Assembly (NCBI GenBank): GCA_900208305.1
Contig: OAPG01000007.1
Coordinates: forward strand, 779,001-843,000
Length of the DNA: 64,000 nucleotides
From: Melanopsichium pennsylvanicum
Lineage: Eukaryota; Basidiomycota; Ustilaginomycetes; Ustilaginales
Direction of reading: 5' to 3'
Position numbers and translations under genes: made by a program. A model generated the notes under the pieces. It was not told the origin of the DNA, ran no database searches, and saw only the letters and a program-made list of their open reading frames with translations. Position 1 is the first letter of the stretch. Every line of letters begins with the position of its first letter. This document shows, in pieces, positions 1 to 10,879 of this stretch.

Positions 1-1959
1 CTCGATGTGCAGCCTCACCACCTTGTCCTCGACATGTGCGCTGCTCCTGGATCCAAAACTGCACAGCTCATCGAGTCGCTTCACTCTCCATTCTCTTCTT
101 CTCCAAGCACCTACAACCCTATGCCTACGGGACTTGTGATTGCCAACGATTCCGACACCAAGCGCGCTCACATGCTTGTCCACCAGTCTCAGCGTCTTCC
201 CTCGCCCAACCTTCTCGTCACCAACCTCGACGCTTCCACCTATCAGTCCATTCAGGTGCCTTACAAGGGCCTCGAACAAGGCGCCCAAGTCATCCAGACT
301 GCTATGAAATATGATCGCATCCTTGCCGATGTTCCTTGCTCTGGTGACGGTACCATCCGAAAGAACGTACCCATCTGGAAAGAGTGGACACCCAACAACG
401 CTGTCGGTCTGCACGCACTTCAACTCAAGATTCTCATGCGCGGCTTGAACCAGCTTCGTGACGGAGGTCGTCTGGTGTACTCGACTTGTTCTATGAACCC
501 TATCGAAAACGAGGCCGTTGTTGCTGAAGCCTTGCGACGATTCCAAGGTAAGGTGCGCATCGTGGACTGCAGCTCGCGCATGCCCGAGTTGGTTCGAAGG
601 ACAGGTTTGACCACCTGGAGGGCCGCTCCCGGTCGTGGCGCTCATCTCTTCGGAAAAAGTAAATATGCCAAGCAGAAGGCTGCCAAGTCTGCTGCCACTA
701 CCGCTGCCACCTCTGATGCCGCTGCAGCTGCAGCTGACGGAGAGGGTGAGCTCGTAGACGCTGACATGAAAGATGCCGAAGGCGAGATCGATGAAGATGC
801 TATTGTCAATGAGCAGGCCGCTGCTCAGCCCGAGATCGGATCAGCTGAGTACCGTGACCGACTTCCCGAAATCGCATGGATCAACGATTGGGACCAGCTT
901 AACGATCTCGATCCCGATCTCGCTTCGCGCACTCCCAAGTCACTTTGGCCTCAAGGCGATGAGGAGGTCCTCGGCATTCAACATTGCATGCGTCTCTATC
1001 CTCACTTGCAAGACACGGGTGGCTTCTTTGTCGCCTTGCTCGAGAAGGTGGGTAACTCCGACGATGAAGGCATGGCTGCAGGAATGATCCGTGCTATGGA
1101 TCATCTCGACTCTATTCGACCCGACGGAGAATCTCTCACCAACAGCGTCAAGCGCGAACTTTCGCCCGAGGCCGAAGCTGAACAGCCCGCTATCAAGAAG
1201 CTTAAGGAAGAAGACGGATCTGCGTCCACCACCCCTCTTGACACCGAGACGGTGGAGATGGACGAGAGCACCAATGTCAAGGAGGACAAGCACGCTGCTG
1301 ATCGCGCACGCAAGCTTGCTCAGCAGAAAGTCGCTGAAGGTCACGGCATCCCAGGTGGACTTCCTTACAAAGAGGATCCGTTCGCATACATCCCTCCTTC
1401 CAACGACCAGATTCAAGCTTGTGCCAAGTTTTTTGATCTCAAACCTTCCTTTCCGCTTCGCAACCTGTTGGTTCGAAACGAAGATCATCAACCTTTGCGT
1501 TCGATCTATCTCACTTCGACCACCGCGCGTGCCGTCATCACCGGTGGCGGTCCTGGTCGTGGCAACCATCCTCACATGAACCCCATCTCTCTACGTCTGA
1601 TCAATTGCGGTATCAAGTCTCTGGGTCGTCAGGATGCTGGTAGGGATGGAACGTTGGAGTGCAAATGGAGGATTACTTCGGATGCAATCCTTTCCATCAG
1701 ACCTCACATCGAGGAGCGGACGGTTCTTAAGTGCGAGCTGAAGGATTTGGCTTTCTTGATCAAGCATCACTATCCGATTTTGGACAATGTGCCGGGAGAA
1801 TTTGGAGAGTTGCTCAAAAGTAAGAAAATGGGTTCTTATGTGATCGATGTCGCACCCAGTGAATACGATGGTAGGAAGCTCATGTACAAGTTGAGCTTCC
1901 CCATTTGGCGCGCTGTCAACAGTGCCAATCTTATGCTGGACAAGCAGGAGAAGAGGTAA
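1..1959 (+). CDS. NCL1: tRNA (cytosine-5)-methyltransferase, NCL1/TRM4/NSUN2 family, 5' truncated
   Basis: This enzyme transfers a methyl group from SAM to C5 of tRNA cytosines. The frame is open from base 1, so the N-terminal part lies outside the window. The first visible residues carry the SAM-binding motif LDMCAAPGSKT. DVPCSGDGT (motif IV, first conserved Cys) and YSTCSMNPIENE (motif VI, catalytic Cys in TCS) follow. An acidic, Ala-rich insert separates the Rossmann core from a C-terminal domain that ends in a part resembling fungal Ncl1 (LSFPIWRAVNSANLML). The stop at 1957-1959 lies inside a perfect GTAAGT donor, so it may be read only when the intron at 1956-2210 is retained. If spliced, the frame continues with SALSFRIFDTDLS, which looks like a plausible Ncl1 tail, and runs into the next gene. 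The family assignment is firm; the true C-terminus is open. Confidence 0.9.
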   Translation, partial: LDVQPHHLVLDMCAAPGSKTAQLIESLHSPFSSSPSTYNPMPTGLVIANDSDTKRAHMLVHQSQRLPSPNLLVTNLDASTYQSIQVPYKGLEQGAQVIQTAMKYDRILADVPCSGDGTIRKNVPIWKEWTPNNAVGLHALQLKILMRGLNQLRDGGRLVYSTCSMNPIENEAVVAEALRRFQGKVRIVDCSSRMPELVRRTGLTTWRAAPGRGAHLFGKSKYAKQKAAKSAATTAATSDAAAAAADGEGELVDADMKDAEGEIDEDAIVNEQAAAQPEIGSAEYRDRLPEIAWINDWDQLNDLDPDLASRTPKSLWPQGDEEVLGIQHCMRLYPHLQDTGGFFVALLEKVGNSDDEGMAAGMIRAMDHLDSIRPDGESLTNSVKRELSPEAEAEQPAIKKLKEEDGSASTTPLDTETVEMDESTNVKEDKHAADRARKLAQQKVAEGHGIPGGLPYKEDPFAYIPPSNDQIQACAKFFDLKPSFPLRNLLVRNEDHQPLRSIYLTSTTARAVITGGGPGRGNHPHMNPISLRLINCGIKSLGRQDAGRDGTLECKWRITSDAILSIRPHIEERTVLKCELKDLAFLIKHHYPILDNVPGEFGELLKSKKMGSYVIDVAPSEYDGRKLMYKLSFPIWRAVNSANLMLDKQEKR

Positions 1960-2210
1960 GTTCTACACAAACTCTCTGTACCAAGATGATGAAAGAAGGT
2001 GGCATGCTGGTGATGAGAAAAAATCTCGGCCGTTACCTCGCGTTTCGGTGCACGACCCCCGCAATCCGAAATTTGTTTTTCTTGCTTGACACGCAACTGA
2101 TCATCCTTTTTTCAAACTTTTTTTTTTCTTTTTTCTTCTTGTTCTTCTTCCTGTTTTTGTCTTCTTTCCTTCTTCACGTTCACTTTCAACCGGATTGGTA
2201 CCAACAACAG
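1956..2210 (+). other. Candidate intron at the NCL1 3' end, possibly also the promoter of the next gene
   Basis: The donor GTAAGT starts at 1956. A pyrimidine-rich stretch lies at about 2105-2180, a branch-like TTTCAACC at about 2184-2191, and the acceptor CAACAACAG ends at 2210. The 255-nt removal joins AG with C and opens a frame that stays in phase with the orotate phosphoribosyltransferase ATG at 2359. The same T/CT-rich stretch resembles smut promoters, so it may drive a separate downstream transcript. The other AG, at 2238-2239 (GATACAG), would give a stop after a few codons. Confidence 0.55.
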
Positions 2211-2358
2211 CGCACTTTCGTTCCGCATCTTTGATACAGATTTATCATCTGCTGACGGTGGACGTCAATTTTCGTCTCAACCTTCAAAGAAAGTTGCCAA
2301 GACCACCACTTCTTCCGGTGACGCTCAATCGGACGCTGAAGACGCTGCACGTGCCGCC

Positions 2359-3123
2359 ATGTCGACTCCCGCCACCACCACCACCACCAGTAGTGCCGAC
2401 CCTATCAAGGTAGAACTCGCTCCCTATCAGAGTGAATACATTCAACTCGCGCTCGATTCTTGCATTCTCAAGTTTGACGGACCTTACACGCTCAAGTCGG
2501 GACGATTGTCACCGTACTTTTTCAACGCTGGATTGTTTAACACGGGAGCCAAAGTTGCTAAAGTTGCTGAATGCTATGCTAAGCGCATTGTGGAGTCAGG
2601 AGTACAATTCGATGTACTTTTCGGACCTGCTTATAAAGGAATCCCATTGGCGGCTGCCACGGCGATGGCATTGCAATTGAACCATGGTGTGGATGTTGGA
2701 TTTTGTTTCAACCGTAAAGAGGCAAAGACTCATGGTGAAGGGGGTAGTTTGGTAGGAGCAGAGTTGAAAGGAAAAGTGTTGATTTTGGATGATGTGATTA
2801 CGGCTGGTACAGCCATCAATGAGGCTATGGAGATTTTGGCTTCTCAACCAAGTGCAGAGTTGGCAGGAGTAGTGATTGCTTTAGATCGTCAGGAGAAGAG
2901 TCAAAAAGATGGCGTGCCAGGAATTTCGAGTGCAATTACAGAGGTTGAGAAGAGGTATAACACAAAGGTTTACAGTGTTGTCACTTTGGATCAGATTATT
3001 GAGTTTATGAAGAAGAATCAGGAGGTGTATGCGGACAAGATTGAAAAGATGAACGAGTATAGGATTCAGTATGGCACTTCGGATGTGGCAAAGGCAGAAG
3101 CGATTGAAGCTGGTAAAGTTTGA
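2359..3123 (+). CDS. URA5: Orotate phosphoribosyltransferase
   Basis: The enzyme converts orotate and PRPP to orotidine 5'-monophosphate, the fifth step of de novo pyrimidine synthesis (URA5/PYR5; PyrE family). The 254 residues cover the whole family length. FGPAYKGIPLA and the Lys-rich FNRKEAKTHGEGG loop fit the substrate site, and VLILDDVITAGTA is the PRPP-binding signature. The ATG at 2359 is preceded by GCCGCC, a good context, and is followed by a Thr run outside the conserved core. The frame is also open upstream for 49 codons, back to a splice acceptor at 2210, so a longer form fused to NCL1 is possible. Only about 400 bases separate it from the apparent NCL1 stop. The 3' half is AG-rich and uses less biased codons than the 5' half. 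Confidence 0.93.
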   Translation: MSTPATTTTTSSADPIKVELAPYQSEYIQLALDSCILKFDGPYTLKSGRLSPYFFNAGLFNTGAKVAKVAECYAKRIVESGVQFDVLFGPAYKGIPLAAATAMALQLNHGVDVGFCFNRKEAKTHGEGGSLVGAELKGKVLILDDVITAGTAINEAMEILASQPSAELAGVVIALDRQEKSQKDGVPGISSAITEVEKRYNTKVYSVVTLDQIIEFMKKNQEVYADKIEKMNEYRIQYGTSDVAKAEAIEAGKV

Positions 3124-3708
3124 GAGAGTTAGTTAAAGGGAATGGGAATTGGTTTTTTTTTTGTTAGATATGAATAGATTCATTGAAACGTGATTGTGTT
3201 AAGAATGGGTATTGTTGGATTTGGTTGATTGAATCTGGGACTGCGTATGTATTGAGAGTTGCTGATAATGTCAGTGTCACCATGGACGTTCCTTTTTTTT
3301 TGCCCTTTGTGCAACTTTTGCAAACTGATTTGAAGCGGATATTAGCCTGACACTCTCACATACACACACACACATTACATCGACAAGAAAAACGTTTCAC
3401 AACCATTCCCAATCCCCACCGATTCCATAATATCTCTCCCGCGTATCTTTTCACACGTCTTTAAAACCAAATTTGTACCCACCCCAAAATCCTCACTTTA
3501 CCAAACAACCCTTGACTTGCTGTCCAAGCACTATCCCTTCTTCACTCTCTCTCTCTCAAAGCACCCGCTCGCCAAACACAAAGCAAACCACATAACGTAC
3601 TAAGTTCAGCTTATATCAAAGTAAAAATTCTCTTTCAACATCGCAATTGCAAACCCCCAAAAAAAAAAAAAAAAAAAAAAAAACATCATACTCATATTAA
3701 AAAACCTT
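3124..3708. other. Convergent intergenic region, URA5 / GlnRS 3' ends
   Basis: Two genes end towards each other here. The stretch holds T-rich and A-rich sequence suited to 3' UTRs, a short CA run near 3361, a CT run near 3545-3557 and a 25-A homopolymer at 3659-3683, 26 bases past the GlnRS stop on its strand. No coding frame is supported. Confidence 0.6.
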
Positions 3709-6521
3709 TCACTTACCACCCTTCTTACCACCACCAGATACGATCGCCTTCTTTTCATCCTTCTTACTGTCCTCCTTCAAACTCACAATCCTATTCAGAA
3801 CAATCTTTCCACCATTCCTCTTCTCGCCAAACAATCCCAAATCTCCACTGAGTCTGTCAAGAGCAAAGTACGCCGTACGCATACCTTGAAACCTTACGAG
3901 TTCCTTACCCACCAGCTGTTCAGCGGTTCTTTCTGGTGCCCCAACACCAAACTCCTTTGCCGCTGTAGTCTCGATATTACTTCTGGCCTTGGCCGAATCC
4001 GCTTCGGCCTTCTTTGTCCGTTCAGCCGCCTCAATTCGAGCCTGCTCGATACTGTGCTTGGCAACATCCCAAAAGCCAACTTCCATCATGGCTCCCTTGA
4101 CAATCTCCAACGAATCCGGATTGATGTGGTCCAAATAGTTGTCTTCAGCCGCAGGATCATCCGAGGTGAACAGTTGATGGAAGATCCTGGTCTCATCCAC
4201 GTGAACCGGAGACTTGGAAGGTGCATGTTCAGCAACCCACTGGATGTACGTCTTTGGCTTAGGGGTAGAAGCGTCGCCGTAAGTAGCGATGACTTCGATC
4301 GGCTCTCCCTTCTCGTCGGTCTTGAAACTCTTGCAAGTGATCGGGTGCGGTACTTGGAGCAGGCCTACAGTTTTGCCAGGAGCGAGACGGAAGTAATCTT
4401 TGCTGTCCTCGGTGCGGAAGTCAGACTGATCAATGTAGACGGTGCGGGTGAAGGGCATCTTGTTGGTGCCCATCTCGGGAGCTTTGGGGTGAAGCGGCTT
4501 CTCGAGCTCTTGGAAGTGGTCTTCGGGGAGGTTCTCGATGGTGACCTTGAGGGGATTGAGCACCATCATGAGCCGTGGCGTCGAAAACTCGAGGTACTGA
4601 CGGACAGCCTGGTCGAAACGGCTAATCTGAATAGTGGTCTTGGAAGTTGTAACGCCGAGAGCACTGACAAATGACAAGATCGCACCGGGAGGCACACCTC
4701 GACGTCGAAGGGCGATGAGCGTAAACATGCGCGGGTCGTCCCAGTCTTCAATGTGGCCCTCCCTGACGAGCTTGAGGATCTTGCGTTTGGACATCACCGT
4801 ACCTTGAAGCGCAAGCCGGCCATACTCGGACTGACGAGGCTTGTACACCTCAAGCGCGTCACAGAGCCACTCGTACGACTCGCGTGAGAGGATGAATTCG
4901 GTCGTGCAGAGCGAGTGGGAGATGTTTTCAAAGCTATCGACCAAGCAGTGGGTAAAATCGTAGGTCGGGTAGATACACCAGTCTTTGCCGGTGCGGTGAT
5001 GCGAGGCTTCAAGGACACGGTAGGCGATCAAATCCCACATCTGAGGATTGCCGTTCTCAATGTCCTGCTTCATGCGTAGCGTGACCTTGCCTGGTGAATA
5101 CTTTCCGTTCTTCATGTCTTGGAAATCTTGAAGCGACTCCTCGATGGGTCGATCGCGGAAGCGTGAGGGCTTGCGTTGTCCTCGTTCGGGACCGCCTCGC
5201 TGCTCCTTGATCTCTTCTGGCGTAGAGTGGTCGACGTAGGCTTTGCCACGCTTGATGAGTTCCACTGCGAGCTCGTAGAGCTTCTGGAAGTAGTCACTCG
5301 AGTAAGTGACCTTGAAAGGCTCGAAGCCGAGCCATCGGACTGTGTCGAGAATGCTAGTGAAGTATTTTTCCTCTTCAGCTTCTGGGTTGGTATCGTCATA
5401 TCGAAGGTAGCAAAGACCGCCGTGGTAGCGTGCGAAACCGAAGTTGACAGCGATGGCTTTGCTGTGTCCGATGTGAAGGAAACCGTTAGGCTCTGGTGGG
5501 AATCGGGTCATGATCAAGCCCTTGGTGGCAGCGAGATGCTGCTCCTTGAGTTCGGGCTTGATCTGAGGATTTTCGCCAGGTTTGTGAAGATTAGCGAGGA
5601 AGCCTTCTTTGAACATGGCATCAGGATCGACTGGACCGGCGGGTGCTGCATCCTTTTTGGCATCGGAAGCAGCAGAGGTGGCAGGCTTCTTCTTTTCCTT
5701 GGGAGGTGGTGGCGTCTTGGGACCGTATGTGGCGAGAAGTGATGCGTCTACTGCGCTCTTGACATCGACCGCGTTGGCCCAACGCATGTCTGTTGCTGCC
5801 TTGACACCTGCCAAGATGGAGCCAAGCTTTGGCCAACCTTGGACGGGGTCGAGTTCGGACCTGTGCGATGCAATGTAGTCGTCTACTGCCTTGCGACATT
5901 GGTCCGGGGTAACAACGACGCCTGTTTGCCAAAATCCAAAAAGGTGCATAGCAAGAAAGTCAGTTGAATCCTTGCCATGGTCGGAACGGATGGAAGGGAG
6001 CGATGAGCAGCAATTTTGGAATCAGATAGTAATGAAACTGCATGCCATGGGGAGACGAGACTCCTTACGGCTCTAATACATGCGTTTGTGGTTTTTGGTA
6101 TCTCATCATTCGATGTTTGCTGCTTGCTGCTGGCATGGCGTGAGTCGTACTTACCAACACCACATTCGTGATCGAATGCATGCTTGTCCGGTGTGCCATG
6201 GACATTCGTGAGGAACTTGTATGCTGCGTTGACCTGATCTGAAGAAGTGAGGCTGCCATCGACGATGCGTGATACGACGTAGTCTCTGCTATTTTTGTTG
6301 GATGCATCCTTGCCTGTAGAAGCCGAGATGACAAGTGCTGAAGCCTTGGGATCGATGGTCTTGTCTGCGAGTTTGTTGTCGGCAATGACACTCTCGAGAG
6401 CTGCTACATGCTTTGGATTTGTGAGAGTCTCGATAGCTCGGTTGCCGCTAAGGTTGAGCGACTCGAAGAGCTTGAGGAGCCTTTGGTTCTCTGGATGATT
6501 GACGTCGACTTTGGGTGGCAT
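3709..6521 (-). CDS. GLN4: Glutaminyl-tRNA synthetase, cytosolic, two exons
   Basis: It charges tRNA-Gln in the cytosol. Exon 1 runs 6521 to 6155 and exon 2 from 5921 to 3709, giving about 859 residues. Exon 1 (MPPKVDVNHPENQ...) and the start of exon 2 carry the eukaryotic N-terminal GlnRS domain; the join rebuilds GVGVVVTPDQCRKAV, a family hallmark. The class I catalytic core follows with the HIGH motif in PPEPNGFLHIGHSKA and the KMSKS-like VMSKRK, then the anticodon-binding beta barrels. The C-terminus is Lys/Gly-rich (GGGKKGGK), a common tRNA-affinity tail. The exon 2 frame alone opens at 5949 with a Met, but this lies inside the intron. The product assignment is secure and the exon join is well supported by phase and homology. 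Confidence 0.95.
5922..6154 (-). other. GlnRS intron, 233 nt
   Basis: On the minus strand the donor GTAAGT starts at 6154 and the acceptor AACAG ends at 5922. It interrupts a Gly codon after the first base (phase 1), and removal restores the conserved GVGVVVTP segment. Confidence 0.9.
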
Positions 6522-6698
6522 TTTGAGTTAATGTGAGGTGTGAAGAGGAGGAAGCGGCGTGATTGTATTAGGGTATGATGCAGCTGTGCTGCTTGCCACG
6601 ACGAGAAGACCGAGATGATGAGTCGAAGCAAGGAGGGTATGATCCGACTAGATGGTTAGGCTCAGTAAAGATAAGTGAGCGCTCTAACCTGAGCTTTG

Positions 6699-6703
<5 letters not shown>

Positions 6704-6753
<50 letters not shown>
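6704..6753. repeat. Poly-T tract, 50 nt
   Basis: An uninterrupted run of 50 T lies about 185 bases upstream of the GlnRS start codon (poly-A on the coding strand of that gene). Length may vary between strains or be affected by sequencing. Confidence 0.95.
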
Positions 6754-6754
<1 letters not shown>

Positions 6755-7904
6755 GTGATTGGCTGGCTCGAGCCCAAGAAGGAAAGCGCTTGTTTGACCC
6801 GATCGCGTGCACGTAGTCTGTGAGTCATCTGTGCTGGATTTCTGATTTTGCGGCTCACATTCCAGACCTCGTTATCTCAACATGGCCAGGTGCAGGCTCA
6901 TGGACACATTCCTCTTCTGATGGTGGACTGTCATCCTTATCGTAAAGACCAATAGATGTGCAGCAGTAGAAGAATGAAACGGGAGCAGATTCATGCCAAA
7001 AGGTGACTCTTATCAACATTGAAGTTGCGTCAAAGTCAGTGAATGTGATGTTGATCTGCCCGATGCCAAGGAGCGTGTCAAGACTACGTACGGTATATTG
7101 GTGAATGTTGGAAGTGAGGCCTAACAGTTTGCGAGTGGTTTTCGGCGACCAATTTTGACTGCATTCATCATGTTGACTCAAGATTGTCAAGAAAATGCCG
7201 ACTTGGCTCGAAAACGCAGCGGGGACAGAGTGGCGATCGACAGTGCATCTGTACCTGAACAAAAGCGCTGCTGAGAGCTCGGTGGAGCATTCACTGATTG
7301 GATTGCGGTCGACTGCGCAAAAGAGCCTAGAAGGCTACGCAAGGTGGCTTTCGAGAGAGGGAGAGGATAGCAAGCCACAACTCGTGCGCTGTTCTTGTTC
7401 AGTAAACCTTGGTTAATTTAGACTGTGAATTAGAGCAGCTCTGTTATCGGACGACTTGCGACATACTGTATTGTACCGTTACCTGTACGTTGTTACTCAC
7501 CTGCGCCTAGAACAGCCTGCTTGCAGTCACGCTTGCAGTCACGTTGATCTGTCTCGCGCCTCTTTGTGCCACAGCGCACCTCGAATCGGTGCAATCTTTG
7601 GCTACGCAGCTTCGAGTGCTGTGCCCTGGTGGTTGAGGCTGCCACGGTGAATGCGTACATGACAGACTCGCGCGCCATCGTCATGCGAGACTGTCTGCTA
7701 GATTGCGGTGGAGGCATCGGTTCAAGCAGGCAGGGTTGCCGATGCGACGACAGCCAAAGTGTGAACCCGATCGAAAGCCTGTCGGTGCGAAAAAGTGAAG
7801 GGAAAGCCGGCTTGCTGGAACGGTTGAGTTGAATTTGGCAGAATTCCAAGTAAAAGTCAAGGTGTTGGAGGGTCTCGACTCTCTTGACTCGCTCGTTTGC
7901 TGTT

Positions 7905-7940
7905 CAACCAGAACTCAAGCTGGCAACCAGAACTCAAGCT
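7905..7940. repeat. 17-nt direct repeat pair
   Basis: CAACCAGAACTCAAGCT occurs at 7905-7921 and again at 7924-7940 with two bases between. It lies in non-coding sequence. No function is evident. Confidence 0.8.
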
Positions 7941-9265
7941 ATTGAGCCTTTCAAGTGATTTCAACCTAAAACTCGAGTTCCAAAAATTGACAACTCGACT
8001 GCCGAACTGGCTCTAATTTGAAAGAAAGCGCGGATGACCACCAACTTGAGATTTGAATTCAGAATCGTGGGATTGTACTAGAACGTGTGCATCGCCAGCC
8101 AATCTGTACTGTAATCAAGGTCAAAATTCACAAATTCGAGAAATTAGGTTTCAGTACGCCTCGACTTTAGGAAATTCGTGATTGAAGAGAGATGTGAACG
8201 GGCCAGCCGATCAATGTGAATGTTTTGTTCTGATTCTGTACAGAAATGTTTCATCATCACAAAGGGAAGCACAACATACTGTACTTTACTGTTACTCTAC
8301 CGTGAAGTTGGACCAGCACAATGAAAACCGCATGCAGAGCATTTGATGAGTCGCTGGCTGCATTGCGTACCTGAAAGAACACAGGACGGACAAAAGAGTC
8401 TCGGCTGAAGAGCAAGAAAGGGGAGTGCAGCCTAGCTGGTGAGCGCAAGTGCGCGCTGGTGTGACTGACTGGTTGGACGAGCCAGAGTTATTCTTGGGTG
8501 ATTCTCCCATGGCTTTCCAGCCCGTGACGGTTAGGGTCTAAGATGTACACGCTTGTAATGTGCCATCTGTTTGTTGATCCTTCTGTCCTGCACTTCTTCT
8601 CTTTTCATTTTTCCTTTACTTGCTGGGCTGTCAAGAATGCAATTCTGATTGACAATTGTCGAGGGTGTATGTGTGGAATCCATCAGAACCACGAGTCGCA
8701 TTCATTTTTTTTCTGGCGATTCACACCAATTCCTGCGTAGTGCCACTCGCACGCTCGTTTTAGTCGGCTTCCCCGCCTCACTCTCTTGTCGCGTGTCACA
8801 AAAAGCTTCGATCGCCATCCCTTCTCCCGTGCTTCAGCCTCCATCCTACATCCTTGGTCGCACCATTCACCTTGACTCTTCTTACTTGTCATCATCATCA
8901 TTCTCACCATTATATCAAGCGCCACTGCCGGTCAGCTCATCCCGGCATCTCATCTCCAATTTGCGTACAGTTGTATATACCACTCGAAACGGTCCCACCG
9001 ATAGTCGCATCGTAGGCTCGGCTGCATCCACGATTCCATTTTTCTCCTTTGGCTTGTTCGTGGCATCATCATCCCAACGTGAGCCGCTGCTTGCTTTTTG
9101 GCTTCGCTATTGATTTCTTCCGACACATATACCCTTCGTCTCGTTGACGCTCTAAAGCGTCCCTGCGCGCTTCGCATTTGGTCCCAGCTCGCAGTAACAC
9201 GGTTCACAACTTTGAGATAAAATCCACTTGCCCTCTCTCACTCATACACATACCATCTAGCCGAG

Positions 9266-10327
9266 ATGGGTTGCGGTGCATCAAAAGTTGACAAGGAGGG
9301 TCAGGCTCGTAATGATGCCATCGAGGCGCAGCTCAAGAAGGATCGTCTCGCTCAAAAGAACGAAATCAAGATGTTGCTCCTTGGTGCCGGAGAGTCGGGC
9401 AAATCCACCATTCTCAAGCAGATGAAGCTCATCAATCATGGCTCATACACATCAGAAGAGCGAGAATCGTACAAGGAGATCATCTTCTCCAACACAATTC
9501 AGTCTATGCGTGTCATGCTGGATGCCATGGAGCGTCTCGACATCCCCCTTGGCGACGGCAGCAACGCACCACGTGCAGAAGTCATCCTCAGCCTCTCTCC
9601 CAGCATCGAGTCCGACGTGCTTCCCAAGCACGTCGCAGATGCTATTTTTGGCTTGTGGCAGGATGCAGGTGTCCAGGCTTGTTTCGCCCGCAGCAGAGAG
9701 TACCAGCTCAACGACTCGGCAAAATACTACTTTGACTCGATCCAGCGCATGGCCGAACGCAACTACCTGCCCACAGACCAGGATGTCTTGCGCTCGCGTG
9801 TCAAGACCACCGGTATCACTGAAACACACTTTCAGATTGGCGAGCTCAACTACAAGCTCTTCGACGTCGGTGGACAGCGTTCCGAACGTAAAAAGTGGAT
9901 TCATTGCTTTGAGAACGTCACTGCCATCATCTTCCTCGTTGCCATCTCGGAATACGATCAGTTGTTGTACGAAGACGAGAATGTGAATCGTATGCAGGAG
10001 GCCTTGACTCTCTTTGACAGCATCTGCAACTCTCGATGGTTCGTAAAGACTTCGATCATCCTTTTCCTAAACAAGATTGATCTGTTCAAGCAGAAGCTTC
10101 CCATCTCGCCTATGGCGGATTACTTTGGCGACTACACTGGCGATGCTGATTACAATTCGGCGTGCGAGTACATTGTCAACCGCTTTGTCAGCCTTAACCA
10201 GAGCGATGCCAAGACCATCTACACGCATTTCACTTGCGCTACCGACACAAGCCAGATCAAGTTTGTCATGTCGGCGGTCAACGATATTATCATTCAGGTC
10301 AACTTGCGTGATTGCGGTTTGCTCTAG
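9266..10327 (+). CDS. GPA1: Heterotrimeric G-protein alpha subunit, group I (Gpa1-like)
   Basis: It is a GTP-binding switch coupled to seven-helix receptors at the plasma membrane. The 353-residue single-exon product begins MGCG, with Gly2 for myristoylation and Cys3 for palmitoylation. The nucleotide-binding boxes are all present: GAGESGKS (G1), RVKTTGITETHF (switch I with the catalytic Arg), DVGGQRSERKKW (switch II with Gln), NKID (G4) and TCATD (G5). The end LRDCGLL carries the Cys four residues from the end that is the pertussis-toxin type site. Overall similarity is to Aspergillus FadA and Neurospora GNA-1 (group I), not to the cAMP-linked group III protein that is called Gpa3 in smuts. 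The symbol is inferred from that class. A long CT-rich leader precedes the ATG, which has a good context. Confidence 0.93.
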   Translation: MGCGASKVDKEGQARNDAIEAQLKKDRLAQKNEIKMLLLGAGESGKSTILKQMKLINHGSYTSEERESYKEIIFSNTIQSMRVMLDAMERLDIPLGDGSNAPRAEVILSLSPSIESDVLPKHVADAIFGLWQDAGVQACFARSREYQLNDSAKYYFDSIQRMAERNYLPTDQDVLRSRVKTTGITETHFQIGELNYKLFDVGGQRSERKKWIHCFENVTAIIFLVAISEYDQLLYEDENVNRMQEALTLFDSICNSRWFVKTSIILFLNKIDLFKQKLPISPMADYFGDYTGDADYNSACEYIVNRFVSLNQSDAKTIYTHFTCATDTSQIKFVMSAVNDIIIQVNLRDCGLL

Positions 10328-10831
10328 ATCGAGCATTTGCACTGCATTTGCAATCGCATTCCGACATTCCAACCTCATCGCATAGTTATATGCATACACT
10401 TCTAGATGCACCAACTCGACTTGTCTCTGCTTTTCCCAACCAGAGCGTTGATTGAACCCAACCTCGCTTTTCTTTTGGAAAAATCTTGATGGCGGCGAGC
10501 TTGTCTTGGCTCATTTCTTGGTTTTGTAGACCAACTTACATTCACAAACCCTCATTCGTAGGCTTCTCTGTTCTTGTTCATTTTTGTTTCTTCCCTTAGG
10601 CCAATCATTAAGGTTCAGTAATTTCGTTCAGTTAGATTCACCGCACATCATACCATCATTGTCAACATCATTTCAAGGCTCCTTTGATGGTTTTTTTTTT
10701 TTGCCTGCGTTTTGGGTTGGAGCGGTTTTTTTGCTTGGATTGTGTGTGACTTTGTTTGGATTGTAGATGAGCTTGGATTTGGTTTAGATATGGAAATGTG
10801 GATTGATTCGTAGCCAAAGGGAGGTTGTGAT

Positions 10832-10855
10832 GGGGGGGGGGGGGGGGGGGGGGGG
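10832..10855. repeat. Poly-G tract, 24 nt
   Basis: Twenty-four consecutive G on the plus strand. Such a run can form a G-quadruplex in DNA, or in RNA if transcribed through from the G-alpha gene. The length may be uncertain in the assembly. Confidence 0.95.
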
Positions 10856-10879
10856 ATCAGGACAAAGAATTTGAAATGA

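Larger units (their letters stand above)
6522..9265. other. Long divergent intergenic region upstream of GlnRS and the G-alpha gene
   Basis: This 2.7-kb stretch lies between two gene starts. It contains a 50-T run (6704-6753), a 17-nt direct repeat (7905-7940), AT-rich stretches around 7950-8300 with several TACTGTA words, and a CT-rich leader from about 8740 to 9265 that is probably promoter and 5' UTR of the G-alpha gene. Frames at 6855-7262 (-) and 8649-9113 (+) are open but match no family I know and have no conserved motif, so I do not call them genes. Confidence 0.5.

Noticed and set aside
940..1575. Long antisense frame (211 codons) inside NCL1
   Set aside because: Shadow of the strongly biased codons on the other strand; no homology.
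6855..7262. Open frame of 135 codons on the minus strand upstream of GlnRS
   Set aside because: No family motif, no typical start context, uneven composition; likely a chance frame in promoter DNA.
8649..9113. Open frame of 154 codons on the plus strand before the G-alpha gene
   Set aside because: Ser/Pro-rich product of a CT-rich leader, no recognisable domain; better explained as 5' UTR and promoter.
9266..10327. Gpa3 (cAMP-linked smut G-alpha) as the name of the G-alpha gene
   Set aside because: The N-terminus MGCGASK and end CGLL match group I (FadA/GNA-1/Gpa1), whereas group III proteins begin and end differently.
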